DNA of 47,591 nt from Acidobacteriota bacterium. GTDB taxonomy: Bacteria > Acidobacteriota > Blastocatellia > RBC074. The notes beneath the pieces were generated by a model. That model was not told where the DNA came from. It ran no database searches and was given only the letters and a program-made list of their open reading frames with translations. Within the stretch, counting starts at the first letter, position 1, and each line of letters opens with the position of its first letter. The stretch spans positions 1 to 47,591 of the forward strand of contig JAEUQO010000062.1 in the NCBI GenBank assembly GCA_016789605.1, given 5' to 3'. This document shows, one piece after another, positions 9,575-19,599 of the stretch. A program made the position numbers and the translations under genes.

Positions 9575-9739
9575 ATGGAATTGCTAGAGTATCTTGCCGT
9601 GGGAGTTTTCTATCTACCGTTTCTTGCCATCCCATTTGTCATACTTTTTTGGTATGCCTTTGCTGCAAATCGTCGGCCTGAACAGAGTGAGGCAAAGATC
9701 AAGCCGATCAATTCAGGCAACGATCATTCATCGAAATAG
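9575..9739 (+). CDS. Small single-pass membrane protein (54 aa)
   Basis: A short gene in the gap between two larger genes. ATG 9575 is preceded by GAGAGGA at a normal distance, and the 54-codon frame ends in TAG. The product has an acidic start (MELLEYL), one long hydrophobic helix with aromatic residues (about residues 7-31, including LPFLAIPFVILFWYAF), then Asn-Arg-Arg and a polar tail ending DHSSK. The positive-inside rule puts the tail in the cytoplasm. It resembles small stress or transporter-modulating membrane peptides in layout only. I recognise no family. An inverted repeat begins 21 nt after the stop. Confidence 0.6.
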   Translation: MELLEYLAVGVFYLPFLAIPFVILFWYAFAANRRPEQSEAKIKPINSGNDHSSK

Positions 9740-10349
9740 GACCAACTCAAACAGAAGCAGCTGCGGGCTTACGGTATGAATAGAGGAGTAACTTTCTTCT
9801 CCATTTTTGGCGTTAGGCCCGCAGTGTCAAATTCGACTTGCGTGGTATATCGCTCAGCGGCCAATGTCTCTTGTCTTTCTTGGATTTTTGGTCAGAGACT
9901 TTCGTTGTTGCAGACGAGTCTGCGTAAACTTGATTTGACAGTCGTTTTCCACACCCATAGAATGCACGGCGGTTAACGAGTTTCACCTCACGTACCGGCA
10001 AAGAAAGTTTTCGAAGCTCGCTGACCATTCGCTCACGGGCGTGCAAGCGGTGGAGAAGTCGGCCAGTCAGCGGTATCCTCTGTGTCCATGACGCCCATCG
10101 CCTTTCACTGGGCATAATTCTTCCGACAAGACTCATTACGATAAACTTGCCATCTCGCGCGGCTTAGTATCAGGCAAGCAAAGCTCCCACTTGTTCGAGA
10201 ACGAATGCGCACGTTCCGTCATTGTCCGTTTAGATCAAGCATCCAAAAAACAGTGAAGAGACTCGCCCTTGATGAAGCGACTTCCAATGGCGAGCTAAAT
10301 TAGACCCTCGCAAAGGTCTACGTGCAGCTACACACACAAGGAGAATATT
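9740..10349. other. Largely non-coding interval with one doubtful ORF
   Basis: This 610-nt gap separates the small membrane gene from the large repeat protein gene. It contains an imperfect inverted repeat (9761-9773 with 9811-9824, 13 pairs, one bulge). A minus-strand frame at 9813-10136 (107 codons, Arg/Lys/Ser-rich, ATG start without a ribosome-binding site) has no recognisable domain and may be chance or decayed DNA. Near the right end the sequence leads into AAGGAGA, the ribosome-binding site of the next gene. I see no tRNA or other RNA gene. Confidence 0.4.
9761..9824. repeat. Imperfect inverted repeat after the small membrane gene
   Basis: CTGCGGGC (9761-9768) pairs with GCCCGCAG (9817-9824); the pairing extends inward by about five more base pairs with one bulged T. 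The loop of 37 nt contains a weaker GGAG/CTCC pairing. It could be a terminator-like structure, but there is no T tract. Confidence 0.4.
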
Positions 10350-13300
10350 ATGAAGCGGTCCCACGATGCTTCGACGCGCACCTCAGGCTTGCGATTCAGC
10401 CGTTTGCGGAAACCATGGCAAGCCAGCAAAAGCCAATTGAACCGGGCGCGGGTTTATACGCTGTTGGTTGTGAGCAGTCTGTTGCTTGCCGCGCTTTTCA
10501 ACTTCGCTCCCCGTAATCGGGTCGCAGCCTCCTATACCGGAAATGTCATCTTCGCGCTGAATAATGCCAATCAGTTGCTGCGCTTCAACGCAGGCACTCC
10601 CGGCACTATTGTTAGCACCGTCAGCGTTACTGGTTTGCAAGCCGGCGAAACACTTGTCGGCATAGATTTTCGTCCGGCCAATGGACAGCTTTACGCAATG
10701 GGCGTGACGGGTGGTTCCACGGGGCGGTTGTATACGATCAACACGACTTCAGGTACTGCCACTCTCGTGGGCGGAACTTTTGCCTTACCCCAATCTGCCG
10801 GAGTTGCAGCAGGAACCGATTACGGATTTGATTTCAATCCGACGGTGGATCGCATTCGTGTGGTGGCCAATTCACGCGACAATTTCCGCCTGAACCCTGA
10901 CACGGGCACGATCGCCGGAGCAGATACCGCGCTGACGGCAGGCGCCCAGATTGTGGCGGCGGGGTATGATCAAAATTTTGCCGGGACTACGCAATCATCG
11001 CTTTACGGCATTGACTCCAACACCGATCAGTTGGTGCGTATTGGCGGCGTCAATGGCTCGCCTTCACCCAACGGCGGGGTTGTGACGGTAATCGGCAATC
11101 TCGGTGTTAATACCAGTAACGTCGCGGGCCTGGACATTGCGGTTGATCCTGCCTCGGTAAATATCCCCAGCCCCGGATTTGTTTACGGCCTGCTGACAGT
11201 CGGTGGCACTGCCGGGCTTTACAACATCAACTTGTTGACTGGAGCCGCCACCTTGACGGGGGCCATTGGTTCGGGAGCCGGCATTGTGGATATTTCTGTC
11301 GCTCCGGCTGGTGTGCTTCGCTTCACGACACCAACCTCGACCGCTGTCGAAACTGCCGGTTTGGCGCCGCTGACGATTACGCGTACGGGCGGAGCATTTG
11401 GCACGGTGTCAGTTACAGTCAGCACCGCTAACGGCAGCGCGACAGCCGGGCAGGATTACACGGCGACCAGCAAGACCATTACCTTTGCTGAAGGCGTGTT
11501 GACCCAGGTCGTGGACGTTCCGGTGCTTAATGACACCGCCATTGAGGGCAACGAAACGGTCAATCTCTCATTTAGCAATTACAGCGGATGCGGTTTGCCC
11601 GGGCCGTCAGGATTGCTCACGATTACGGATGATGACGACGGTTCTTGTACTTCCTGGGCGATTGACATCAACAATGCATTATTACGTTTTAGCTGCGATA
11701 CTCCCGGCACGATTGTCAGCCAGACGCCAGTAACCGGTTTACAGCCGAATGAGCGGTTGGTCGGAATAGATTTCCGCCCGGCGACTGGCCAACTCTTTGC
11801 CTTGGGCATCACTGGAGGGAATTCCGGACGTTTGTATACCCTGAATTTAGGCACAGGGGCGGCTTCGCTCGTGGGCGGTAACTTTGCCTTGCCACAATCG
11901 GCGGGGGTCGGCGCAGGCACCAATTACGAAATAGACTTCAACCCGACAGTAGATCGCTTGCGCGTGGTTTCGGATTCCCGCGACAACTTCCGGCTCAATC
12001 CAGACACAGGCGGAATCGCCGGTGTAGACACTGCGCTGACACCAGGCTCTGTGGTTGTCGGCGCTGCCTATGACCGCAACTATGTCGCTTCGCCTCAACC
12101 GGCAACGACGCTCTACGGCATTGACGCAAGCACTGATCAATTAGTGACGGTTGGCGGGATTAACTCAACGCCTTCTCCCAATACCGGCGCCGTGACGGCA
12201 ATCGGTAACCTGGGTTTCAATACTGGCAACGTGGTTGGATTTGATGTGATCAATGGCGCAGAGCAAACTGCTTACGCGCTGCTTTCGCTCAACAATTTAC
12301 CTGCGTTGTTTACGATAGATCTGGCGACAGGTGCGGCAACTCCTGTGGGAAATACCGATTTCGGTTTTCCGCTGGTGGACATTGCCATTGCGCCTGCCGG
12401 CACGGTGCAATTCAGCGCAGGTGGTTACACCGTTTCTGAAGGCGCAGGTGTCGCGACTATCACTGTGACGCGTACGGGCGGCAATTGTGGTTCGATTGTG
12501 GTGACGGCTTCAACCAGCAATGGTACGGCGGCTGCGCCTGGGGATTACACCGCAGTTAACACCACGCTGACGTTTCCGGAAGGTGTAACAACGCGCACCT
12601 TCGCGATCCCGATTGTGGACGACAACGTTGATGAATTGGACGAAGCTGTCAATCTCACGTTGAGCGCGAATATCGGTGGGCGCATCACGTCACCGGCGAC
12701 GGCCATTCTGACGATTGCGGATAACGATTTGTCAGCCATCTCGATCAATGACGTGAGCATCGCCGAAGGCACTGCGGGTGCCAGCAACGCTGTATTTACA
12801 GTGACGCTCTCAAACCCCAGCTCGCAAAACGTGGCGGTTAACTTCGCCACTGCCAACGGCACTGCGGTTGCCGGATCGGATTACACCGCCACTGCGGGCA
12901 CGGTTACGTTCAATCCTGGCGATACAAGCAAGACGGTTCCGGTGAGCGTGTTAGGCGATACGCTCTATGAAGCGAACGAAACCTTCTTCGTCAACCTTTC
13001 CAACGCGGTGAACGGCGCGATTGCTGATGAGCAGGGCATCGGGTTGATCGTCAATGACGATACCAGCTTTGACGTGCCCGGCACGCCGATCCCGCCTGAG
13101 AACTCGGTTGTCAGTGATCAGAAGCTGGGTTCGATCCTGTTGTTCCCGGTTTACACCTCGCTGGCGACGGCTCCCAACAATCAGAACTCGCGGATCAGCA
13201 TTACCAATACCGACACAAGACGGGATGTGATGCTGCACTTGTTCTTTGCCGATGGCGCGAGCTGCTCTGTCAGCGACGCCTATCTCTGTTTGACGGCAAA

Positions 13301-13991
13301 TCAAACCACGTCATTTTTGACGTCGGACCTTGATCCGGGAACGACGGGATACATTGTGGCGGTCGCGGTTGATCGCAACGGCTGTCCGATTATCTTCAAC
13401 GCCTTGATGGGCGACGCCTACGTCAAGTTTTCCAGCGGACACGCAGCAAATTTGAGCGCCTGGGCGGTTTCCGGTTTGTCCGGCCTGGTCAATCTGAATT
13501 GCAGCCCGGATACCGCGCAAACGCAGATTAACTTTGACGGGCAGATGTACAACCCGTTGCCGCGTGTGCTGGCCGCAGATGGTTTGCCGGATCGTGCCAG
13601 CGGAAACGATACCTTGTTAATCCTGGATCGTATCGGCGGGAATTTGGCGACCAGCACGGCCAAGCTGCGCAATGTGTTTGGGTTGCTGTTTGACGATGCG
13701 GAAAACGGCGTCAGCTTTACCTTCGATCCGAATCTGAGCCAATTCCGCAGCACGTTGTCGAACGCTTTCCCACGCACCGTGCCGCGTTACGAGCAGATGA
13801 TTCCCGGTGGACGCTCGGGCTGGATGAAGGTATGGTCTTTTGATGACGTCGGCATCATCGGTGCGGTGATCAATGCCAACCTGAATGCGAGTAGCAACGC
13901 CAACGCGTTCAATCAGGGCCATAACCTGCATATCATGACGCTGACAACGTCGGTAAGTCTGGTGATTCCGGTCTTCCCACCGTCCTGTTAG
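10350..13991 (+). CDS. Large exported DUF4394/Calx-beta repeat protein
   Basis: A 1213-aa surface or secreted protein. A long basic N-terminus leads to a signal/anchor helix (about 36-51). The order is: DUF4394 (64-318), Calx-beta (323-428), DUF4394 (435-682), Calx-beta (686-793), Calx-beta (797-905), then a C-terminal module of about 290 residues (920-1213) ending VFPPSC. The two DUF4394 copies share long identical stretches, such as [16 protein letters not shown] and [12 protein letters not shown], so they arose by duplication. DUF4394 is propeller-like, and Calx-beta domains bind calcium in other proteins (the DYTA and NETV motifs are present). An adhesion or matrix role is inferred. The start has AGGAGA 6 nt upstream. 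The C-terminal module recurs in the gene at 15395-16396. Confidence 0.9.
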   Translation: MKRSHDASTRTSGLRFSRLRKPWQASKSQLNRARVYTLLVVSSLLLAALFNFAPRNRVAASYTGNVIFALNNANQLLRFNAGTPGTIVSTVSVTGLQAGETLVGIDFRPANGQLYAMGVTGGSTGRLYTINTTSGTATLVGGTFALPQSAGVAAGTDYGFDFNPTVDRIRVVANSRDNFRLNPDTGTIAGADTALTAGAQIVAAGYDQNFAGTTQSSLYGIDSNTDQLVRIGGVNGSPSPNGGVVTVIGNLGVNTSNVAGLDIAVDPASVNIPSPGFVYGLLTVGGTAGLYNINLLTGAATLTGAIGSGAGIVDISVAPAGVLRFTTPTSTAVETAGLAPLTITRTGGAFGTVSVTVSTANGSATAGQDYTATSKTITFAEGVLTQVVDVPVLNDTAIEGNETVNLSFSNYSGCGLPGPSGLLTITDDDDGSCTSWAIDINNALLRFSCDTPGTIVSQTPVTGLQPNERLVGIDFRPATGQLFALGITGGNSGRLYTLNLGTGAASLVGGNFALPQSAGVGAGTNYEIDFNPTVDRLRVVSDSRDNFRLNPDTGGIAGVDTALTPGSVVVGAAYDRNYVASPQPATTLYGIDASTDQLVTVGGINSTPSPNTGAVTAIGNLGFNTGNVVGFDVINGAEQTAYALLSLNNLPALFTIDLATGAATPVGNTDFGFPLVDIAIAPAGTVQFSAGGYTVSEGAGVATITVTRTGGNCGSIVVTASTSNGTAAAPGDYTAVNTTLTFPEGVTTRTFAIPIVDDNVDELDEAVNLTLSANIGGRITSPATAILTIADNDLSAISINDVSIAEGTAGASNAVFTVTLSNPSSQNVAVNFATANGTAVAGSDYTATAGTVTFNPGDTSKTVPVSVLGDTLYEANETFFVNLSNAVNGAIADEQGIGLIVNDDTSFDVPGTPIPPENSVVSDQKLGSILLFPVYTSLATAPNNQNSRISITNTDTRRDVMLHLFFADGASCSVSDAYLCLTANQTTSFLTSDLDPGTTGYIVAVAVDRNGCPIIFNALMGDAYVKFSSGHAANLSAWAVSGLSGLVNLNCSPDTAQTQINFDGQMYNPLPRVLAADGLPDRASGNDTLLILDRIGGNLATSTAKLRNVFGLLFDDAENGVSFTFDPNLSQFRSTLSNAFPRTVPRYEQMIPGGRSGWMKVWSFDDVGIIGAVINANLNASSNANAFNQGHNLHIMTLTTSVSLVIPVFPPSC

Positions 13992-14002
13992 TGTTCCTAT
14001 CC

Positions 14003-14047
14003 AAAGCGAAGAGAGACGCGCAAAGACGTCTCTCTTCGCTTTGTTTT
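14003..14047 (+). terminator. Strong Rho-independent terminator
   Basis: A perfect 16-bp stem (14003-14018 with 14027-14042, 8-nt loop) continues into TTGTTTTA, 12 nt after the stop of the repeat-protein gene. Confidence 0.9.
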
Positions 14048-14139
14048 AGCCGTACGACCTGCTTGCCTTTTCCCGCCCTCACTCTTACACTCTCGCTTCT
14101 TGCGAGAACCTCAAATCAATTCAAATAACGAGGCATTTT

Positions 14140-15300
14140 ATGAAGATTCACGAGTATCAAGGTAAGGAATTGCTGCGCCGTTTCGACGTTAAAGTGCCGC
14201 GCGGAATTGTCGCGCGCACTGCGGCGGAAGCCGAACAGGCCGCCAAAGAGCTTGGTTTGCCTGTGGTGATGAAAGCGCAGATCCACGCTGGCGGGCGTGG
14301 CAAAGGCGGCGGCGTCAAATTGGCTCGTACGATGGAAGACGTGCAAGCATTGGCTACACAACTGATCGGTATGAATCTGGTGACGCACCAGACCGGTCCC
14401 GAAGGCCGCACCGTGCATACCTTGTTGATCGAAGAAGGTCTGAAGATCAAACAGGAATTTTATCTGGGAATGCTGCTGGATCGTGCGGCATCCAAGTTGG
14501 TGTTTATGGCGTCAGCGGCTGGCGGCATGGATATTGAGGAAGTCGCCGCGCATACGCCCGAAAAGATTCTGAAGGAATACATTGATCCGGCGGTTGGCAT
14601 GCAGGCGTTTCAAGCGCGCAAGCTCGCGTTTGGATTGGGATTGGCGCCGGAGCTGATCGGCAAAGCCACCAAGTTTATGCTGGCGCTGGCGCGTGCGTTT
14701 GTCGAACTCGATGCCTCGTTGCTTGAGATCAATCCGTTTTTGCTGACCGAAGACGGCGAGTTGTATGCGCTCGATGCCAAGGTGAATTTTGACGACAACG
14801 CGCTTTTCCGCCACAAAGAATTTGCTGAATTGCGCGACTTGAATGAAGAAGCGCCGCTGGAAATCGAAGCCTCCAAGTTTGATCTGAATTACATCAAGCT
14901 TGATGGCAATATCGCGTGTATGGTCAACGGCGCAGGCTTGGCGATGGCAACGATGGACATCATCAAGCTGGCGGGCGGCGAACCGGCGAACTTTCTGGAT
15001 GTTGGCGGGGGCGCTTCACAGGAACGCGTGGAAAACGCCTTTCGCATTTTGCTAGCTGACCCGAATGTGCAAGCTGTGCTGATCAATATCTTTGGCGGCA
15101 TTGTGCGCTGCGATATGGTGGCGCGTGGCGTGGTTGAAGCCGCGCGCAATCTGAATGTTACCAAACCAATTGTCGTGCGTTTGGAAGGCACAAACGTTGA
15201 AGAAGGGCATCGCGTGTTGCGCGAATCCGGCATGAACTTCCTGGTTGCGCAGGGCATGCGCGACGCAGCAGAAAAGGCCGTGGCGGCGGCGGGCAACTAG
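14140..15300 (+). CDS. sucC: Succinyl-CoA synthetase (ADP-forming) beta subunit
   Basis: A 386-aa ATP-grasp protein of the TCA cycle. With SucD it interconverts succinyl-CoA and succinate while making ATP or GTP. The N-terminus [12 protein letters not shown], the Gly-rich [11 protein letters not shown] (about residues 50-60), EINPF (about 196-200), [11 protein letters not shown] and the C-terminal ligase part (FLDVGGGA, about 285-292; IFGGIVRCD) are all typical, and the length is standard. A GAGG ribosome-binding site lies 8 nt before the ATG. It stands alone: no sucD follows, and a 21-bp hairpin ends the transcript. The alpha subunit must be encoded elsewhere. Confidence 0.97.
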   Translation: MKIHEYQGKELLRRFDVKVPRGIVARTAAEAEQAAKELGLPVVMKAQIHAGGRGKGGGVKLARTMEDVQALATQLIGMNLVTHQTGPEGRTVHTLLIEEGLKIKQEFYLGMLLDRAASKLVFMASAAGGMDIEEVAAHTPEKILKEYIDPAVGMQAFQARKLAFGLGLAPELIGKATKFMLALARAFVELDASLLEINPFLLTEDGELYALDAKVNFDDNALFRHKEFAELRDLNEEAPLEIEASKFDLNYIKLDGNIACMVNGAGLAMATMDIIKLAGGEPANFLDVGGGASQERVENAFRILLADPNVQAVLINIFGGIVRCDMVARGVVEAARNLNVTKPIVVRLEGTNVEEGHRVLRESGMNFLVAQGMRDAAEKAVAAAGN

Positions 15301-15334
15301 TTTCAGGTAGTTTCAGGACGATTACGAAACCTTC

Positions 15335-15379
15335 GCAAATAGAAAAGGCCGGTCATTGTGACCGGCCTTTTCTATTTGC
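15335..15379. terminator. Bidirectional terminator between sucC and the convergent gene
   Basis: A perfect 21-bp inverted repeat (15335-15355 with 15359-15379, 3-nt loop). Its inner core is GGCCGGTCA and its outer part is A/T-rich, so the flanking arms give a U run on both strands. It lies between the convergent stops at 15300 and 15395. Confidence 0.92.
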
Positions 15380-15394
15380 GGTTTGCTAAGGTGA

Positions 15395-16396
15395 TTAGCA
15401 GTTCGGCGGAAACACCGGCACCGTCGCGACAGCAGAGTTGACCGTGCGCAACACGTGCAGGTTGTGACCGTGGTTGTAAGCCGTCGGCGACGCTGATGCC
15501 GCCGGGTTAAAGTTGATTGCAGAACCCAGCAACGGCGTACCCGTGAAGGTGTAGAACTTCATCCAGCCCGTACGACCCGTGGGCACCACCGTCGTGAAAC
15601 GAGGAGCCGTGCGCGGTTCAGAGTTGGTGATGCTGAATTTCTTCTGGCAGGCGTTCTGCGTGAAGGTGAAGCTGAAGGCGTTTTCGGTGTCGTTGTAAAG
15701 GATACCGGCAATCGCGCCCAGGGTTTCAGCGCCGATGGCGAAGTTGCCCGAAATGCGGTTCAGGATCACCATCGTGTCGTTGCCATCCACGCGGCTGGGG
15801 ATGTTGTCCAACGAGATGGTTTGCGGCAAGCGGTCATAACCATTGGTGCCATTGAAAACCAATTGCGCCGTAGTCGAAGTTTCGTCGCAACCCGGCAACA
15901 CGGCTGTCGTGAACAGCGCCGAAATGGATTCGGCGGCCAAGCCGGATTCGTGACCGCTGGAGAATTTGACGTATTCGTCGCCAATCAAAAAGTTGTGGCG
16001 GATCGGGCAGCCGTTGTTGTCGATCGCGACCGCCACGATGTAACCCACCGTACCCGGATCGAAATCTGACGCGCGGAAGCTGGCCGTCTGATTTTGCGTC
16101 AAGCACAGCACGCTGTCAGCCGGGCTGCAAGACGTACCGTCAATGAAAAACAAGTGAACTGCGACCGGCGAACTCGTCGAGGTGTTGGTGATGCTAATAC
16201 GAGTGTTTTCCGTCGCCGGACTGGTTGGGCTGGAAGTGTAGATGTTATAGATCAACACCGAGCCAGGTTTTTGGTCATTCACCACGCCGTCCGCTGTGAA
16301 CGGGGTGCCAGGATCCGCCGCAAATGAATTTGCGGCGAGCAGCAACAGCGCGCCCAAGGTGAACAGAAGTGAGGAGAAATAGCGTGAGGTTCGCAT
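15395..16396 (-). CDS. Exported protein homologous to the C-terminal module of the repeat protein
   Basis: A 333-aa protein with a Sec signal peptide (cleavage probably near ANSFA, about residue 26) followed by a module of about 300 residues. It aligns along its whole length with residues 915-1213 of the DUF4394/Calx-beta protein: shared blocks include [31 protein letters not shown], GTx[15 protein letters not shown], the GNDT motif, GRxGWMK and the terminal VFPP-x-C. Cys residues are conserved and may form disulfides. The start at 16396 is chosen because AAGGAG lies 10 nt upstream; the ATG at 16405 is too close to it. The domain function is unknown; the terminal Cys and export suggest a surface role. 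Confidence 0.85.
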   Translation of the reverse strand: MRTSRYFSSLLFTLGALLLLAANSFAADPGTPFTADGVVNDQKPGSVLIYNIYTSSPTSPATENTRISITNTSTSSPVAVHLFFIDGTSCSPADSVLCLTQNQTASFRASDFDPGTVGYIVAVAIDNNGCPIRHNFLIGDEYVKFSSGHESGLAAESISALFTTAVLPGCDETSTTAQLVFNGTNGYDRLPQTISLDNIPSRVDGNDTMVILNRISGNFAIGAETLGAIAGILYNDTENAFSFTFTQNACQKKFSITNSEPRTAPRFTTVVPTGRTGWMKFYTFTGTPLLGSAINFNPAASASPTAYNHGHNLHVLRTVNSAVATVPVFPPNC

Positions 16397-17049
16397 TACG
16401 TACATACTCCTTTACAACAAATGGTTTAATTAGTCCTTCAGTTACTTGTTTGATTCTGCCTAGTCAAATGACTATGCCAATCGTTACAGCACAATCTGTG
16501 CCACAACTGTTGGGCAGCAAAACCAATGAACAATTGATTACTGGAGGCACGAATGACGACCTGTGGGCTTTCTCGCTCAGCAGGCGAGCAGGACGGTCAT
16601 GTTGATGTTTTCAATCAAGATTGGTTCAGCATTGATTGTTCGAGTCAGGTCCAGTGATGATCAAACCGACGAATTGGTTTCCTGACAGAACATTAAAGTG
16701 CGGCTTCATTTGTAGGGGCCGCAAATAGGTCGGCTCTATATGCTGGAAGCAGTGACGCTGCTTAACGGGGATGGGCAAGGCGGTCAACAACGAACTCTAT
16801 AAATATCCTGCTGATTGCAGATCAAATAACTTCGTTGCTTGCTCAGCTCGGTGAGGCGAGCCGATCTCACGTGGCGCAGCATACGTGCAGGCCTAGTGAG
16901 TGTCAACACTTTCTTGCGTGCACAATTCAAGATTAATATTTGAAGCGCTTAGGTTTGCCGTTCGTCACAAGGAGGTGACAGTGGTTGACGCCAGCGTGCA
17001 AACAAGAGGCGTCAACCACTGTGGTCACAGCGAGAAGCTTGGTAAGAAA
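16397..17049. other. 650-nt gap between RNase J and the exported-module gene
   Basis: It lies downstream of the RNase J stop and upstream of the minus-strand gene that starts at 16396. A perfect 15-bp stem (16978-16992 with 17008-17022, 15-nt loop) is 28 nt past the RNase J stop and may end that transcript, though no T tract follows. The remainder (16410-16970) is A/T-richer, has no convincing gene or RNA, and presumably holds the promoter of the 16396 gene. I could not pick a confident promoter. Confidence 0.45.
16978..17022 (-). terminator. Hairpin after the RNase J gene
   Basis: A perfect 15-bp inverted repeat with a 15-nt loop, positioned 28 nt downstream of the RNase J stop. It lacks a clear U tract, so it may be a 3'-end stabilising hairpin rather than an intrinsic terminator. 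Confidence 0.5.
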
Positions 17050-18711
17050 TCAAATTTCCAGGACGACAGGAATGATCATTGGACGGCGTCCAGTCTCTTT
17101 CTGGATATAACGTTTTAGGTCAAGACGGATCATCTCTTTAATCACCGCCCAATCCACACGTTGTTCGTGGGTGGCTCCGCTCACGGTTTGGCCGATGATA
17201 AGTCTTGCTTTTTGCAAGAACTCACCGCCATCGTCGCTCAACGCCAAGCCGCGTTGTACGACTTCAGGAGCAGATTCCATTTCACCAGACTTTTTATTAA
17301 TGGCCACGATGGGCAAAACGATGCCGTCGTACGCGAGATGTTTGCGGTCACGCAGCACCAGTTCATCGATGCGACCGGTGCCGGAATCGTCCAGCAACGT
17401 GCGCCCAACGGTGATTTTGTCGGCGACACGCGCGCTCTTTTCATCAAGTTCGATGACATCGCCGCTCTCAGCCAACACAATGCGGTCACGAGGAACGCCC
17501 CATTTGCGAGCGGCTTCGGCGTGGCGATAAAGCTGGCGTGTTTCCCCGTGAATGGGAATCAGGAACTTGGGGCGCACCGCTTCATACATTATCTTCAGGT
17601 CGTCTTCGCGGCCATGTCCCGAAACGTGAATGCGCGCAATACCCGAATCAATCACGCGCGCGTCTTTTTTGAACAAGTGATTCATCATCCGCGAAATGGC
17701 TTTTTCGTTGCCGGGAATCTGACGCGCTGAAATTACCACGGTGTCGTCAGGCAAAACGCTAGCGTCTTTATGTGCGTCCACGGACATGCGCGCCAGCGCA
17801 GACATCGGCTCTCCCTGACTGCCAGTAACAAGCAAACAAACTTCGTCGGCGGGCAGGCGGCGGGCTTGCGCAGGACTAAGCAGACGCCCTTCTTCTACGT
17901 CAAGGTAGCCGTAGCGCATGGCTGTTTCGACATTGCGGATCATCGAGCGACCTAACAATGCGACACCGCGACCGTGTTCCGCTGCCAAGTCAAAAACGAT
18001 TTGCAGCCGATGAATGCTGGTCGCGAAACAGGACACGATCAGCCTTCCTTGCGCTTCGGTAAAGATTTTCTCGAATGCCGGGATGACTACTTTCTCAGAG
18101 CCAGTACGTCCTTCACGTTCTACGTTGGTGGAATCTGACAAGAGCGCCAATACGCCTTCGTCGCCATAGTGATGCAGCCGCTTCAGATCAATTGGCTCGC
18201 CCATGACCGGAGTTTCGTCCACCTTGAAATCGCCAGTGTGAATGACAATGCCAACCGGCGTATGAATCGCCAGGGCGACGCAATCTACCAGCGAATGCGA
18301 AACGCGAATGAATTCAATGGCGAAAGGCCCTAACTCGAACTTCTGCTGGGGCGCGATGGTGTGTGTCTGCACTTTGTCGAGCAGACCGAATTCCTGCAAT
18401 TTGCTTTCTACCAGGCCGAGAGTGAATTCCGTGGCGTAAAGCGGCACATTGGCCATTTGCAATACGAAGGGCAGCGCACCGACGTGGTCTTCGTGCGCGT
18501 GAGTGAGCACGATGCCCACCAGTGCTTCTCGATTTTCTTCGATGTAGCTTAGATCAGGGATGGCAATGTCCACGCCAAGCAGGTCTTCATCGGGAAACAT
18601 CATGCCGCAATCCACGATGATCATTTGATCACCGTATCGGAAGACGGTCATGTTCATTCCGAACTGGCCGAGACCGCCCAATGGGGTGATTTGTAGTTTG
18701 CCTATAGTCAT
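17050..18711 (-). CDS. rnj: Ribonuclease J
   Basis: A metallo-beta-lactamase/beta-CASP ribonuclease with endo- and 5'-exonuclease activity in mRNA decay and rRNA maturation. The zinc motif THAHEDHVG gives His71, His73, Asp75 and His76. Further family blocks are visible: HTGDFK, LLSDSTN, the beta-CASP region with [22 protein letters not shown], and IPIHGE. From the ATG at 18711 the protein is 553 aa, the standard RNase J length; the open frame extends 52 codons further, but that part has no family similarity. No clear Shine-Dalgarno is seen. It lies 76 nt downstream of rsmA on the same strand. Confidence 0.95.
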   Translation of the reverse strand: MTIGKLQITPLGGLGQFGMNMTVFRYGDQMIIVDCGMMFPDEDLLGVDIAIPDLSYIEENREALVGIVLTHAHEDHVGALPFVLQMANVPLYATEFTLGLVESKLQEFGLLDKVQTHTIAPQQKFELGPFAIEFIRVSHSLVDCVALAIHTPVGIVIHTGDFKVDETPVMGEPIDLKRLHHYGDEGVLALLSDSTNVEREGRTGSEKVVIPAFEKIFTEAQGRLIVSCFATSIHRLQIVFDLAAEHGRGVALLGRSMIRNVETAMRYGYLDVEEGRLLSPAQARRLPADEVCLLVTGSQGEPMSALARMSVDAHKDASVLPDDTVVISARQIPGNEKAISRMMNHLFKKDARVIDSGIARIHVSGHGREDDLKIMYEAVRPKFLIPIHGETRQLYRHAEAARKWGVPRDRIVLAESGDVIELDEKSARVADKITVGRTLLDDSGTGRIDELVLRDRKHLAYDGIVLPIVAINKKSGEMESAPEVVQRGLALSDDGGEFLQKARLIIGQTVSGATHEQRVDWAVIKEMIRLDLKRYIQKETGRRPMIIPVVLEI

Positions 18712-18787
18712 GTTTTCAAAAATTCGCTTTCTATGTTTTGCGCCACAGTATAGCGCAATTCTATGCAAGGGCCGAACTTGGCGGCGC

Positions 18788-19597
18788 TTATTTGCTGTTT
18801 GCCAGCAAATTGGCCAGCCGCGCGATTTCCGCAATGGATAATGTTTCGGCGCGCCGTTGCGGATCAAGCTGGGCAGCGCTTAACGCTGCGCTGATCTGCG
18901 TGCTATCTGACAGGCCAAGCCGGGATTGGCTGGCGCGTAAGTTGTTCAAAATGGTTTTGCGCCGTTGCGCAAATAGACTTTTGGTCAATTCAATAAAGTA
19001 GCCTTCATCGCTGACTTCTGCGCCGGGTTCCGGGCGTACACGCAAACGCATGACGCTCGACCAGATTTTGGGGGCGGGGCGAAATGCGCCCGGCGGCACA
19101 TCGAAGAGCGATTCGGCGGTGCAATAAAACTGCACCAGCACGGATAGATAGCCGTATTCCTTGCCGCCCGGAGTCGCGACAATGCGTTCAACGACTTCGC
19201 GTTGCAGCATCAGGGTTAAGTCGCGCAAGCAGTGTCGGAATGTCAACAACCGTTGCAGGATGGGCGTTGAGATGTAATACGGCAAGTTGGCGACGACGCG
19301 CGCCTGGGTGGCAGACGGCAACAACGAACAGAAATCAACTTCGAGTGCGTCCGCTTCGACCAGGCGAAAGTTTGGGGCGAGGCCAAAGCGGGTGGTCAGT
19401 TCGGGAATTAAGTCGTGATCAAGTTCGATGGCGATCACGCTCGCACCACTGGCAGTCAATAATTCGGTCAATGCGCCGTGCCCCGGGCCGATTTCAATGA
19501 TTGTGTCTTCCGGGACAGGGGCGACCGCTTGAACAATCCGTTCAGGATAATGCGACCCCACTAAAAAGTTTTGTCCCAGGTTTCGTTTGGCGCGCAT
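18788..19597 (-). CDS. rsmA: 16S rRNA dimethyladenosine transferase
   Basis: This enzyme (KsgA) dimethylates A1518 and A1519 of 16S rRNA late in 30S assembly, using SAM. Motifs: the N-terminal LGQNFL, SAM motif [12 protein letters not shown], the acidic IELD after strand 2, and the catalytic NLPYYIS. The C-terminal helical domain includes FAQRRKTI. From ATG 19597 it is 269 aa, as expected. The ATG is 2 nt past the ribD stop (TGAAAATG), implying translational coupling; an upstream TTG at 19642 inside ribD is less likely. Confidence 0.95.
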   Translation of the reverse strand: MRAKRNLGQNFLVGSHYPERIVQAVAPVPEDTIIEIGPGHGALTELLTASGASVIAIELDHDLIPELTTRFGLAPNFRLVEADALEVDFCSLLPSATQARVVANLPYYISTPILQRLLTFRHCLRDLTLMLQREVVERIVATPGGKEYGYLSVLVQFYCTAESLFDVPPGAFRPAPKIWSSVMRLRVRPEPGAEVSDEGYFIELTKSLFAQRRKTILNNLRASQSRLGLSDSTQISAALSAAQLDPQRRAETLSIAEIARLANLLANSK

Positions 19598-19599
19598 TT

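Noticed and set aside
9776..9976. 66-codon plus-strand open frame after the small membrane gene
   Set aside because: The ATG has no ribosome-binding site and the frame runs through the inverted repeat arm.
9813..10136. 107-codon minus-strand open frame in the 9.7-10.3 kb gap
   Set aside because: No ribosome-binding site and no known domain. I kept it only as a doubtful ORF within the interval entry.
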